From Chloroflexota bacterium (GTDB lineage Bacteria > Chloroflexota > Dehalococcoidia > Lucifugimonadales > UBA2985), in contig JAPPHY010000016.1 of assembly GCA_028877205.1 (NCBI GenBank), positions 124,001 through 188,000 of the forward strand: 64,000 nucleotides of DNA. Reading direction: 5' to 3'. A model generated the notes under the pieces. It saw nothing but the letters and a program-made list of their open reading frames with translations, ran no database searches and had not been told where the DNA came from. Shown piece by piece: positions 1 through 9,427 of the stretch. The position numbers and the translations under genes are program-made. Positions within the stretch are counted from its first letter, which is position 1, and the number at the start of each line of letters is the position of its first letter.

Positions 1-668
<668 letters not shown>

Positions 669-698
669 TACACTCTCCGAAGGCTGGCAGCCGCCGGC

Positions 699-1364
699 CT
701 AGGTGGCTGCGCTCTCCAATGGCGCCTTGGCAAGCACCTCGTCCACCAGGCCGTACTCCATGGCCTGGTCTGCGCTGAGGTAGTAGTCGCGGTCGGTGTC
801 CCGGGCCACGTCGTCGTATGGCTGGCCGGTGTGGTTCGAGATGATGGAGCGAATCTTGTCCTGCAGCCGCAGGATCTCCCTCGCGGCGATCTCAATGTCC
901 GACGCCTGGCCCTGCGCGCCGCCCATCGGCTGGTGCATGTGGATGGTGGAGTTGGGCAGGGAGTAGCGCTTGCCCTTTGCGCCGGCACAAAGCAGGACGG
1001 TGCCCATGCTGGCGGACTGGCCCACGCAGATGGTGGACACGTCCGGCTTGACCAGTTGCATGGTGTCGTAGATGGCGAGTCCGGCGGTCACGACGCCGCC
1101 GGGTGAGTTGATGTACAGGCTGATGTCCTTGTCCGGGTCCTCACGCTCCAGGAAGAGCAGCTGTGCGACGATGAGGTTGGCCACCTGGTCGCCGATGGGT
1201 GTGCCCAGGAAGATGATGCGCTCGCGGAGCAGCAGGGAGTAGATGTCGAAGGCGCGCTCGCCTCTGGCGCCGGTCTCGATGACCATGGGCACGATGTCCT
1301 GGGGTTGGTAAAGCATGTCAGGCTCCTTCCTGGGCTTCGCTTGTTTCTTCTTCTGACGTTTCAT
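699..1364 (-). CDS. clpP: ATP-dependent Clp protease proteolytic subunit ClpP (start more likely the internal Met MLYQPQ near 1316)
   Basis: Motifs YINSPGG, GQSASMG, HMHQP; adjacent to clpX and tig. Confidence 0.96.
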   Translation of the reverse strand: MKRQKKKQAKPRKEPDMLYQPQDIVPMVIETGARGERAFDIYSLLLRERIIFLGTPIGDQVANLIVAQLLFLEREDPDKDISLYINSPGGVVTAGLAIYDTMQLVKPDVSTICVGQSASMGTVLLCAGAKGKRYSLPNSTIHMHQPMGGAQGQASDIEIAAREILRLQDKIRSIISNHTGQPYDDVARDTDRDYYLSADQAMEYGLVDEVLAKAPLESAAT

Positions 1365-2676
1365 CGGACGCGCTCACCGCGGTGGGCGCGGGTTCCGTTG
1401 CCTCACCCTTGGTGATGGCCGTGAGCCGCTCCAGAGTCTTGCGGTTGAGCAGCATGGTGCTGATCGAGTTTCTTGATCCCTCCAGCATCTGCCTCATCGC
1501 GTCGGTGGCGGTGTCGGACTCGCCGAGCATGGACTCGATCTCCTCGTTGACCTCCTCATCCGTCACCTCGATGCCCTCCTTCTCGCGGAGTGCGCCGAGG
1601 ATGAGCGTGCGCGTGATGCGGTCGGTCGCGGAGGGCCGGAGCTCCTCCTGTATCTGCTCCACGCTCTTGCCGATGGTGCTCAGGTAGTCCTCCATCCTCA
1701 CCTGCTGGCGCTGGAGGGCCTCCTGCTGCTCGGAGATGATGTGCTCGATCTCGTGGTCGATTAGCAGCGGCGGCACTTCGATCGTCGAGCCGTCAACCAG
1801 CGTCTGGATTGCCTTCTCCTGGTAGGTCTGGTCGGCGATGAGCCGGCTGCGCCTGAGCAGGTCTTCCTCGAGCTTCTCCCGCAGCGCAGCCACTGACTCC
1901 ACGTCTTCATTGTTCAGGCTCTTGACGAACTCGTCGTCAAGCTCCGGCAGCTTGCGCTCCTTCACCTCGTGTACGGTGAGGGTGAACGCGCACTCCTTGC
2001 CGGCCCAGCTCTCCTGCGCGTGGTCGTCGGCGAAGGTCAGCGAGAAGTGCTGCTCCTCGTCGCGGTTGAGGCCAACTAGCTGCTCGGCGAAGCCCGGCAT
2101 CGGCACGGTCGAGTCTGCCGTTACGCGATAGTCCACTCGGTCTTCCTCGATGACCACCTCTTCGTCTACTTGGCCTCTCACCTCGATGGTGACGAGGTCG
2201 TCCAGGGCCACGGGGCGTTCGACTGGCTCCCACGTGCCGGCGTCCTCCAGCATTGAGTTGAGCAGCTCGTCCACCGCCTCAGGCGATACCTCCACGCTTT
2301 CCTGCTCGACGCGGTGGCTGTAGTAGTCGCCTAGGTCAATCGTGGGCCGGACGGGCACCGTGGCCTGAATCGTGAGGGGGTCGTACTCCGTGACGCGCAC
2401 CTGGGGCAGGGAGATGATGTCCAACTCCTGCTCCTGGATGGCCCTGGAGGTAATCTGCGGCAGGAGCGTGTCAAGCGCGTCCTCCACCATTGCATCCCGG
2501 CCGAGCTCCCGCTCCACCACCGACCGCGGCGCCTTGCCCCTGCGAAAGCCGGGTATGTTGACGCGCTGAACCGCCCGGCGGTAGACCCTGTCCAGGTGCT
2601 CCTCCAGCTCAGGAGGCTCAACCTCGATGCTGAGCACAACCTGGCTCTGGGACTCTTCAAGCTGGGATACTTTCAC
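1318..2676 (-). CDS. tig: Trigger factor
   Basis: Trigger factor N-domain ([55 protein letters not shown]), PPIase and C-domain; tig-clpP-clpX order. Confidence 0.95.
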   Translation of the reverse strand: MKVSQLEESQSQVVLSIEVEPPELEEHLDRVYRRAVQRVNIPGFRRGKAPRSVVERELGRDAMVEDALDTLLPQITSRAIQEQELDIISLPQVRVTEYDPLTIQATVPVRPTIDLGDYYSHRVEQESVEVSPEAVDELLNSMLEDAGTWEPVERPVALDDLVTIEVRGQVDEEVVIEEDRVDYRVTADSTVPMPGFAEQLVGLNRDEEQHFSLTFADDHAQESWAGKECAFTLTVHEVKERKLPELDDEFVKSLNNEDVESVAALREKLEEDLLRRSRLIADQTYQEKAIQTLVDGSTIEVPPLLIDHEIEHIISEQQEALQRQQVRMEDYLSTIGKSVEQIQEELRPSATDRITRTLILGALREKEGIEVTDEEVNEEIESMLGESDTATDAMRQMLEGSRNSISTMLLNRKTLERLTAITKGEATEPAPTAVSASDETSEEETSEAQEGA

Positions 2677-2755
2677 AAACGACTCCCGTTACGGCTGTAC
2701 CTTCAATTATAAGCACACGAACGCAAGATTGTGAAGCGGCGAACGCTCCGCCATG

Positions 2756-4555
2756 TTACTCGCCAACCACGCGTATGTGCAGGTCGCGCAGTTGCTGCTC
2801 CGATACCGGGGAGGGCGCGCCGAACAGCTGGTCCACGGCGCTCTGAGTCTTTGGGAAGGCCATCACCTCCCGTATGCTGTCTACGCCGCCCAGCAGCATC
2901 ACCACCCGGTCGATCCCGCTCGCAATTCCTCCGTGGGGCGGAGCCCCGTACTCCAGCGCGTCCAGTATCTGGCCGAACTGCTCCTGCATGGCCTCGCGGC
3001 TGTGGCCCAGAAGCTCGAACACGCGCTCCTGCATCTCGCGCCGGTGGTTGCGCACGCTGCCGCCGGCAATTTCCATGCCGTTGCACACAAGGTCGTACTG
3101 CTTGGCCAGCACGGAGCCTGGGTCAGACTCCAGTAGCGGGAGGTGGTCGTCCTTGGGCGCCGAGAATGGGTTGTGCGGCGAGTCCCACCGGTTCTCCTCC
3201 GGCCTCCACTCCAGCAGTGGAAAGTCGACTATGAAGCAGAAGGAGAGCAGGTCCGGATCAGCCAGCTCCAGGCGCCGCCCCATCTCCACGCGCAGGCCGC
3301 CGAGGGCATTGTCCACGCTTTCGCGCGGGCCTGCCACGATGAGCAGCAGATCCCCACGCGATGCGTCTAGGCGAGCGGCCAGGCGCTTCACCTCGTCCGT
3401 GGTGAGGAAGCGGGCCGCTGGCGAGCGGTAGTCGTCCTCCGTCAGGTCGTCAAGGGGCCGGTCCGGATCGCCATCGAGAGCGACGTAGACTAGACCGGCT
3501 GCGCCGCGCTCGCGTGCGAAATCCGTCAGCGCATCGAGCTGGCGGCGAGGCAGGGACGCGCAGCCGGGGGCGGCCAGTCCCTTGGCGACGCCGCCCGACT
3601 CGATCGCCCTCTTGAACACCTGGAATTCCGACTCCGCGGCTATGTCCGAAAGGTCGGACAGCTCCAGCCCGAATCGCAGGTCCGGCCTGTCGGAGCCGTA
3701 GCGGGCCATCGCGTCGGCGTATGCAAGCCGCGGAAACGGCTTGACCATCCGCTTGTCGGGCGCCATCGTCTCCGCAAGGCCCGTGAAAAGCTGCTCTATC
3801 AGCTCCAGGACGTCGCTCTCGTCGACGAAGCCCATCTCCAGGTCAAGTTGAGTGAACTCCGGCTGGCGATCCGCCCGCAGGTCCTCGTCGCGGAAGCAGC
3901 GTGCGATCTGGAAGTACCGCTCCACGCCGCCCATGACCAGCAGCTGCTTCATCTGCTGCGGCGACTGGGGCAGGGCGTAGAACTGGCCGGGGTGTATACG
4001 GCTGGGCACCAGGTAGTCCCTCGCGCCCTCCGGCGTGCTCTTGGTTAGGATGGGCGTCTCCACCTCGATGAACTCGCGCTCGGAGAGGAAGTCGCGTATG
4101 TACTTGACTACGCGATGGCGCAGGAACAGATTGTCTCGTATTGCCGCGCGTCGCAGGTCGAGATAGCGATACCTGAGCCTGACCAGCTCGTCGGCCTCCG
4201 CGGCCTCCTCCTCAAGGCTGAACGGCGGCGTGATGGACGGGTTTAGTACCTCCAGCGTCGCAGCGACGACCTCCACGTCTCCGGTCGGGATGTTGGGGTT
4301 GGCCGTGCCGGGCGGCCGCTGGCCGACGGTGCCGCGCACGCGCAGCACCCACTCGCTGCGGAGGCTCTGGGCCGCGTCGTGGGCCTCCGGCGCGAACTCC
4401 GGGTTGAACACAACCTGCACAATGCCTCGCCAGTCTCGCAGATCGATGAACACCAGCCCGCCGTGGTCGCGGCGGCGATGCACCCAGCCCGCGAGAGTGA
4501 CCTCGCGGCCCTCGTCCTCGATGCGCAGCGCGCCGCAGCTAACCGATTTCAGCAA
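2756..4555 (-). CDS. aspS: Aspartyl-tRNA synthetase; likely TTG start at 4555 rather than the track start at 4732
   Basis: VTLAGWVHRRRDHGGLVFIDLRDWRGIVQVVFNPE, QSPQQMKQLLVMGGVERYFQIARCFRDEDLRADRQPEFTQLDLEM, GIASGIDRVVMLLGG; RBS GGAGAGAGG before TTG. Confidence 0.95.
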   Translation of the reverse strand: MLKSVSCGALRIEDEGREVTLAGWVHRRRDHGGLVFIDLRDWRGIVQVVFNPEFAPEAHDAAQSLRSEWVLRVRGTVGQRPPGTANPNIPTGDVEVVAATLEVLNPSITPPFSLEEEAAEADELVRLRYRYLDLRRAAIRDNLFLRHRVVKYIRDFLSEREFIEVETPILTKSTPEGARDYLVPSRIHPGQFYALPQSPQQMKQLLVMGGVERYFQIARCFRDEDLRADRQPEFTQLDLEMGFVDESDVLELIEQLFTGLAETMAPDKRMVKPFPRLAYADAMARYGSDRPDLRFGLELSDLSDIAAESEFQVFKRAIESGGVAKGLAAPGCASLPRRQLDALTDFARERGAAGLVYVALDGDPDRPLDDLTEDDYRSPAARFLTTDEVKRLAARLDASRGDLLLIVAGPRESVDNALGGLRVEMGRRLELADPDLLSFCFIVDFPLLEWRPEENRWDSPHNPFSAPKDDHLPLLESDPGSVLAKQYDLVCNGMEIAGGSVRNHRREMQERVFELLGHSREAMQEQFGQILDALEYGAPPHGGIASGIDRVVMLLGGVDSIREVMAFPKTQSAVDQLFGAPSPVSEQQLRDLHIRVVGE

Positions 4556-4627
4556 GACGTACCTCTCTCCGACCGGCGTGTGAGTCCAGCGGATTATAGG
4601 TGAGGCGTTGTGGTGTTGCAAGGATGG
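4501..4627. repeat. Direct repeat copy A: aspS 5' end plus promoter region
   Basis: About 126 bp near-identical to 5537-5661 (same orientation), with scattered substitutions and a 2-nt indel. Confidence 0.9.
4594..4599 (-). promoter_or_regulatory. Putative -10 box (TATAAT) of aspS
   Basis: Reverse complement reads cacctataatccgctgg upstream of the aspS RBS/start. Confidence 0.5.
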
Positions 4628-4723
4628 CGCGGGCTGTGGGTCGCCCAACGCGGGCGGTGATATACTCTCCTGGCCCCGTCCGGCGCTCGAGGCGCAGGGC
4701 GGTTGCCGGAGGAGACTAACACA

Positions 4724-5525
4724 GATGCCCATCGGCGACAGGGACTACTATCGTGGGGAGCACCCGCCCGCGTGCACCTGTGCGGACTGTGTGCGGAGCC
4801 GACTAGAGACGGGCCACTCCCGATACGGGGCGCGGCCGAAGCGACGTAGGTGGAAGAAGCTGCTGCTCGGCGGCGCGGTCGTCTTGACCCTAATCGTCTC
4901 AGTGAGTGTGACGCTCGTGCTGACGACGGAATTTGGAAGGGACGCCTACGACAACGTTGCTGCTAGAGTCTCGGAGACTGCGGACAGCGTTTTGGGCCGC
5001 GGCTCGGACGAGTCTCCCGACGTGGCCGCCCGAGACGAGGTGAAGGCCGCGCCCGTGGACACGAACTGCCGAACAACCCCCGCGACGAGAGATCAGGACG
5101 GTGAATATGTCCATGATTCGATAAACGTCATCGAGGCTGACTACAACCTGAGTAGAAACCTCGTCAACATCTCCGGCAGCGTGATCGACCGATGCAGGGA
5201 GATATGGTCGCTTGAGAGTCCAGGTAGCTACGGAATCTTCGCCGTCTACGGGTATCCTGAACCCTCCTGTCCCGCGCTCGCGGAATGCCCTGTTGAGGAA
5301 CCAATCGGCGGGATCATGGAGCCTCTGCAGGAAGGGTGGTTCTATCCCGAACTCGATCCGCACGACGTCGTCGCCGAGGAGTGGAGCGTGGAAGAAGATG
5401 GCTTCAGCATTACTTTTGAGCCGGCGCCGCGATGGGGAGAGACGTTCAGGTTGGGGGTGTGGGGCTGGGATGTTGGTAGTGCGCGTCCAGGACTACTCGG
5501 TGAGATTGTAGTTCGGACACGCTGA
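4724..5525 (+). CDS. Hypothetical membrane-anchored protein (N-terminal CxC-type motif, one TM helix, extracytoplasmic domain)
   Basis: MPIGDRDYYRGEHPPACTCADCVRSRLETGHSRYG...KKLLLGGAVVLTLIVSVSVTLVLTTEF; start taken as the internal ATG at 4724. Confidence 0.7.
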
Positions 5526-5536
5526 GGGAGGCGTCT

Positions 5537-5661
5537 CCTCGCGGCCCTCGTCCTCGATGCGCAGCGCGCCGCAGCTAACGGATTTTAGCAAGACGTACCT
5601 CTCAGTCGAGCGTAGAAGTCCAGCGGATAATAGGTGAGGCGTAGTGGTGTTGCAAGGATGG
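5537..5661. repeat. Direct repeat copy B: truncated aspS 5' end
   Basis: Matches 4501-4627; minus strand still reads LLKSVSCGALRIEDEGRE then diverges to a stop. Confidence 0.9.
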
Positions 5662-5924
5662 GGATCATGACGCCACTTCTACCGGGATCTCACTGAAGTC
5701 AAGTGGTGCTGATCAACAATTGTTGCCTCAACCGGATAGTCCAACGAGGCTTTCGGATAGTTCACCGCTCGGAGTGTAAGGGCCACCCCTGCTCAAGAAC
5801 CAAATCGACCTATGGTTCCACCCCAAAATCGAACTTGCTGTCCAAGAAAATGAGAGGTACTACCCGATATGAAGGCTTGCGTTCTGTGACTGCCGTCATG
5901 GTACAAGGGTTTGGCAGGCTGGAG

Positions 5925-6239
5925 TCAACTCTGACGCTGATCCTCGTGCAGTTGAACGGCTGACCATCCCATGAGGATGACGCAAGGCCAGTAGAGGAAC
6001 CCTGCAAAGACAGCCATAGGTATTGAGAATGCGGTAGCTCCCGCTGCTATCCGCCAGAAGCGTCCAATGGACGCACACAGGAGAACAACCGCGGACATGA
6101 CAACCGGGATGAAGATGGAAACCTCTGCTGTGGTGTTGCCCACGTCTAGAGCGTTGTTCCGCAAGTCGTGTGTGAGGTAGAGAGCGGCCGGCCACGATAT
6201 GCCGTGAGCAAGAAGTGCGATAGCGATTGCGCTTTTCAT
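5925..6239 (-). CDS. Small multi-TM hypothetical membrane protein (paralog of 9428-9751)
   Basis: 104 aa, several hydrophobic helices; C-terminus AGFLYWPCVILMGWSAVQLHEDQRQS resembles AGLFLWPVVFLMGIATLILLDRPRNP. Confidence 0.6.
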   Translation of the reverse strand: MKSAIAIALLAHGISWPAALYLTHDLRNNALDVGNTTAEVSIFIPVVMSAVVLLCASIGRFWRIAAGATAFSIPMAVFAGFLYWPCVILMGWSAVQLHEDQRQS

Positions 6240-6255
6240 ACTAGGTGGTTCCGTT

Positions 6256-6279
6256 GGGGAATTATATATTTGTGTACCC
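6256..6279. repeat. Left terminal inverted repeat
   Basis: GGGGAATTATATATTTGTGTACCC. Confidence 0.9.
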
Positions 6280-6287
6280 GTCCCTTT

Positions 6288-6452
6288 CTAATCTGGCCTG
6301 TCCTTTTGAGTTAGATCGTCATTTGTCTCGAATCGCCATGTCTCTTTGGGCTTGGCCTTTAGCACCACCTGTGCCAGTTCCTCCGGGTTCATCTCTATCG
6401 GTTCTGGCAGCTCGTATTTGATGGGCCTGCCCCTGGGCTTCTTCTTGCTCAT
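6288..6452 (-). CDS. 54-aa conserved-looking GRPxKY (AT-hook-like) small protein, passenger of the element
   Basis: MSKKKPRGRPIKYELPEPIEMNPEELAQVVLKAKPKETWRFETNDDLTQKDRPD*; start codon overlaps the MTase stop; below the ORF-track length cutoff. Confidence 0.75.
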   Translation of the reverse strand: MSKKKPRGRPIKYELPEPIEMNPEELAQVVLKAKPKETWRFETNDDLTQKDRPD

Positions 6453-7888
6453 AGCGCCATCTCCTTCAGCCGTGCCAATAGGTACTCTTGCGTCCTGTCG
6501 CCCTTGAGCCGATTGCAGTGAGCACAGAGCAACTGCAAGTTATCAAGGTGGTTAGTTCCTCCTCGCGACTGGGGTATCACATGGTCCACCTCGAAGATAC
6601 GGAACGGGAATTCCGTTCTACAGCCGTTGCAGATGCCTTCCTGATGCCCGAACAGGACGTGCTTGTTCTGTCGATAGTTGATTGGAGAGTCAATGTCAGT
6701 GCGACGAGGAATGTCGGTCCGCGCCGTCACAAGGCGGTTGTGGAACAGGCCACCCATAGCCTGCTGTAGGCGTATGTTGACCAACTCGACGGCCTTGGGC
6801 GAGAGGTCAATGCCTACCCATTGGCGGCCCAACCGCTCGGCGGCTACGCAAGCTGTCGCGCACCCCGCGAATGGGTCGAGTACGACGCCATCTTCGTCCG
6901 AGCTCGCCTTGATGATCCTCTCTAGAAGCGCAAGCGGCTTCTGGGTCGGGTAGCCCACGTCCTCATCGCCTGTCACGCGGTAGATGTCAACAATGATGTC
7001 GCCGACGTGAGCCCCTTTCCTCATTGACAAATAGCTCTTGTATCTAGGGACTCCTTGGGCCGACCAATGGATAAGGCCAACTCCATCCAGCACTTCGCAC
7101 TTCTCAATTTGCCCAAGTTGTTCATAGCTGTCAGGGAGGAGGACTTGCACTTCGGGCGGGAACTTCTCACGTCGTGGCGGTGCCCACGCACGGCCAGGCG
7201 ACGGAAAGACACCACGGAATTCACCGTATGCATCCTGCCCGCCAGCCCTACCACCCGTAAGCGGTTGGGTGTTGTATTTCCCAAATTCATCCTCGTATCG
7301 GAAGGACTCCAAGTACTTCTCGGTGAATTCGACATATTGCTGATTCCACGTTGACTCTTTGCTCATTCGGTAAAACAGGATTCTGTCAGAGTTCCGCGCA
7401 TACTTACGGATGCTCAAAGCCTTGCTTGACTGTCGCTGCCATGTAATCGAATTTGCAAATGCGGTGCCCCCAAAGATCGCATCCATCGTGAGCTTCAGAT
7501 AGGCATCCGCATAGTCGTCGCAGTGAAGGTAGATGCTGCCGGTAGGCTTGAGCACGCGGTGCATTTCAATCAACCTGACCGCCATCATGGTCAAGTACGA
7601 CTGCATCCCCTTGCCGTGGGTTTCTCTCGCGGCAAGCAACACTTGATGAACGGCGGGCTGTTCCTCGGCTATCAACCCCATCCATGCAACGTCTAGATCA
7701 GAGAGGCTCCACGTGTCCTTGAAGGCCGCACCCGCCGCCTCAGACCCTATCGGCGCGGCGTAATCGTGCCTCGAGTTGAAGGGAGGGTCAAGGTAGATCA
7801 GGTCAACGCACTCCGAGTTCATCCCCCGGAGAATGTCCAGGTTGTCCCCCGTCCAAAGGGTGCGGTTGACGAAGTTGGGCTGTGCCAT
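6449..7888 (-). CDS. Site-specific DNA methyltransferase (N4/N6, DPPF before DPFAG) fused to a C-terminal HNH endonuclease domain
   Basis: YLDPPFNS, GYPTQKPLALLERII, DPFAGCATACVAAERLGRQWVGID; C-terminus CNGCRTEFPFRIFEVDHVIPQSRGGTNHLDNLQLLCAHCNRLKGDR. Confidence 0.92.
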   Translation of the reverse strand: MAQPNFVNRTLWTGDNLDILRGMNSECVDLIYLDPPFNSRHDYAAPIGSEAAGAAFKDTWSLSDLDVAWMGLIAEEQPAVHQVLLAARETHGKGMQSYLTMMAVRLIEMHRVLKPTGSIYLHCDDYADAYLKLTMDAIFGGTAFANSITWQRQSSKALSIRKYARNSDRILFYRMSKESTWNQQYVEFTEKYLESFRYEDEFGKYNTQPLTGGRAGGQDAYGEFRGVFPSPGRAWAPPRREKFPPEVQVLLPDSYEQLGQIEKCEVLDGVGLIHWSAQGVPRYKSYLSMRKGAHVGDIIVDIYRVTGDEDVGYPTQKPLALLERIIKASSDEDGVVLDPFAGCATACVAAERLGRQWVGIDLSPKAVELVNIRLQQAMGGLFHNRLVTARTDIPRRTDIDSPINYRQNKHVLFGHQEGICNGCRTEFPFRIFEVDHVIPQSRGGTNHLDNLQLLCAHCNRLKGDRTQEYLLARLKEMAL

Positions 7889-7890
7889 CG

Positions 7891-8862
7891 CTACAGCCCC
7901 GCCAACCGTGTCTCTGTCGGCCCCACCAGCTCCGCGTAGGGAAGGTGCTTGCCGACCGACTTACGGGCCATCCGCGCCATTTGGTCGGCGGTGTCCAGTG
8001 GGCGGGTGTTATGCCGTCCCTCAAACTCTGTGACATAGCGGTCAAGGTGCTTCGGGCTGAAGTGGTGGTAGGTTCCATCATGACCGCGCTTCAGCATTGA
8101 CCAGAATGACTCAAGGCCGTTGGTGTGAGCCTGTTCCCTCACGTACTCCCCGACCGAGTGATTGACGCTTTCGTGAGGTCGGTTCAGTCCCTCGTAGGCC
8201 CTGGCGTCGTCCGTGTAGACCTGGGCGTCTTGCTCGGTGTGCTGGTGGACAAAGCTCTTCAGAGTAGCCCCGTCGGTGTGTTCGACTACCTGGGCCTTCA
8301 CCTGATTCGTGGGACGGTCCTTGACGCCCGCAACAGCCGTTTTGCCGACCGCCCCACGTCCAGTGTGAAGTCGCTTCGACGCGTGCTTGTTCTTCTCCAG
8401 CCCGCCGATGTAGGTCTCGTCGGCCTCCACTGGCCCGGCCATAAGCCCTGCCTCGTCTATCAGTGTCTCCCGTATCCGCATTGCCAAGAACCACGCCGTC
8501 TTCTGAGTCATATCAAGATCGCGGTGCAGCTTCATGCTAGAGACGCCCTTGAGATTCGTGGTACAGAGGTAGAAGGCCATCGCCCATTTGCTCAGCGGCA
8601 GCTTGGAGTCCTGCATGATGGTGCCGGTCTTGACGGTGAAGTCCTTGCGGCATTCCCGACAGCGATACTGGGGAGTTAGTCGCACAGACTGCCGGGGAGA
8701 TATGGCGACACTTTCGCAGTACGGGCACTGAATCCCGTCCGGCCAGCGTTGGGCTATCAGCCAAGACTCAGCCTTAGCCTCATTGCCGAATTCATTGACG
8801 GCCTGAATGAGGCCGATGCCCTTGCGGTGGTGCTTGCCAGGCGCTTTTGCGGTGGTGCTCAT
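7891..8862 (-). CDS. IS1595-family (ISXO2-like) transposase
   Basis: N-terminal zinc ribbon CPYC..CREC, KWAMAFYLCTTNLKGVSSMKLHRDLDMTQKTAWFLAMRIRE, VEADETYIGG, HTNGLESFWSMLKRGHDGTYHH. Confidence 0.95.
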   Translation of the reverse strand: MSTTAKAPGKHHRKGIGLIQAVNEFGNEAKAESWLIAQRWPDGIQCPYCESVAISPRQSVRLTPQYRCRECRKDFTVKTGTIMQDSKLPLSKWAMAFYLCTTNLKGVSSMKLHRDLDMTQKTAWFLAMRIRETLIDEAGLMAGPVEADETYIGGLEKNKHASKRLHTGRGAVGKTAVAGVKDRPTNQVKAQVVEHTDGATLKSFVHQHTEQDAQVYTDDARAYEGLNRPHESVNHSVGEYVREQAHTNGLESFWSMLKRGHDGTYHHFSPKHLDRYVTEFEGRHNTRPLDTADQMARMARKSVGKHLPYAELVGPTETRLAGL

Positions 8863-8918
8863 AATGTCCTTAGCCTATGTGGTTTATGAGAGTATTGTAC
8901 CCAAGAGCGCCTGATTTG

Positions 8919-9203
8919 TCAAGCCTTTTCCTCAGAATCAGCGTCGATTTCGAACCGGATTGTCATGCGAGGGCTGTCTTCCTTGAGCAACCCCTTCATA
9001 GCTCGTACCATCAGCCAGTTGTCGCCTCGGTTGCCATTGGGAAAATCATCTTCCCACGCGGTGTGACACGATGGGCATTGCTTGGGAACTTCCATTGCCT
9101 TTATGGGGTGCACGAACTCCCCCCCGCAGTGAGTGCAATGCAGTCGGAGAGCCTGAATATCCGCCAGCTGGAAGACATGCCGTGTCATCTTTACCACTGT
9201 CAT
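8919..9203 (-). CDS. 94-aa zinc-ribbon hypothetical protein inside the element
   Basis: CTHCGGEFVHPIKAMEVPKQCPSCHTAW; RBS GGGAGG before ATG; lies between the right TIR and the transposase. Confidence 0.7.
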   Translation of the reverse strand: MTVVKMTRHVFQLADIQALRLHCTHCGGEFVHPIKAMEVPKQCPSCHTAWEDDFPNGNRGDNWLMVRAMKGLLKEDSPRMTIRFEIDADSEEKA

Positions 9204-9220
9204 CTTACCTCCCGTGAAGA

Positions 9221-9248
9221 TGTACCCAGTCTATCATCTGTGGGTACA
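9221..9248. promoter_or_regulatory. Subterminal inverted repeat TGTACCC-N14-GGGTACA overlapping the right TIR
   Basis: Direct reading of 9221-9248. Confidence 0.55.
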
Positions 9249-9265
9249 TAAGTATATAATTCCCC
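9242..9265. repeat. Right terminal inverted repeat
   Basis: GGGTACATAAGTATATAATTCCCC; reverse complement GGGGAATTATATACTTATGTACCC differs from the left TIR at 2 of 24 positions. Confidence 0.9.
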
Positions 9266-9427
9266 TTCCGTTGGTGCGTGACGAGCGTCCACTATGGAGT
9301 GTGGGCGCTTATCACGTATGTCATGCGGAGCGTGTTGTTGTCACTGGATGGTTAGGGAAGTCTCCTTCCACACGAGCAAGTCAAGCAGGTGAACGCCCCT
9401 TATTCCGCCTGCGAGTGAGCTACGCCT

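Larger units (their letters stand above)
6256..9265 (-). mobile_element. IS1595/ISXO2-like transposable element with passenger genes
   Basis: Terminal inverted repeats 6256-6279 and 9242-9265 (22/24), flanking direct repeat TTCCGTT(G) at 6249-6256 and 9266-9273, intact IS1595-type transposase inside. Confidence 0.9.

Noticed and set aside
6449-8862. Classical restriction-modification system
   Set aside because: No separate endonuclease or specificity gene; the MTase-HNH lies inside a transposon with its transposase.
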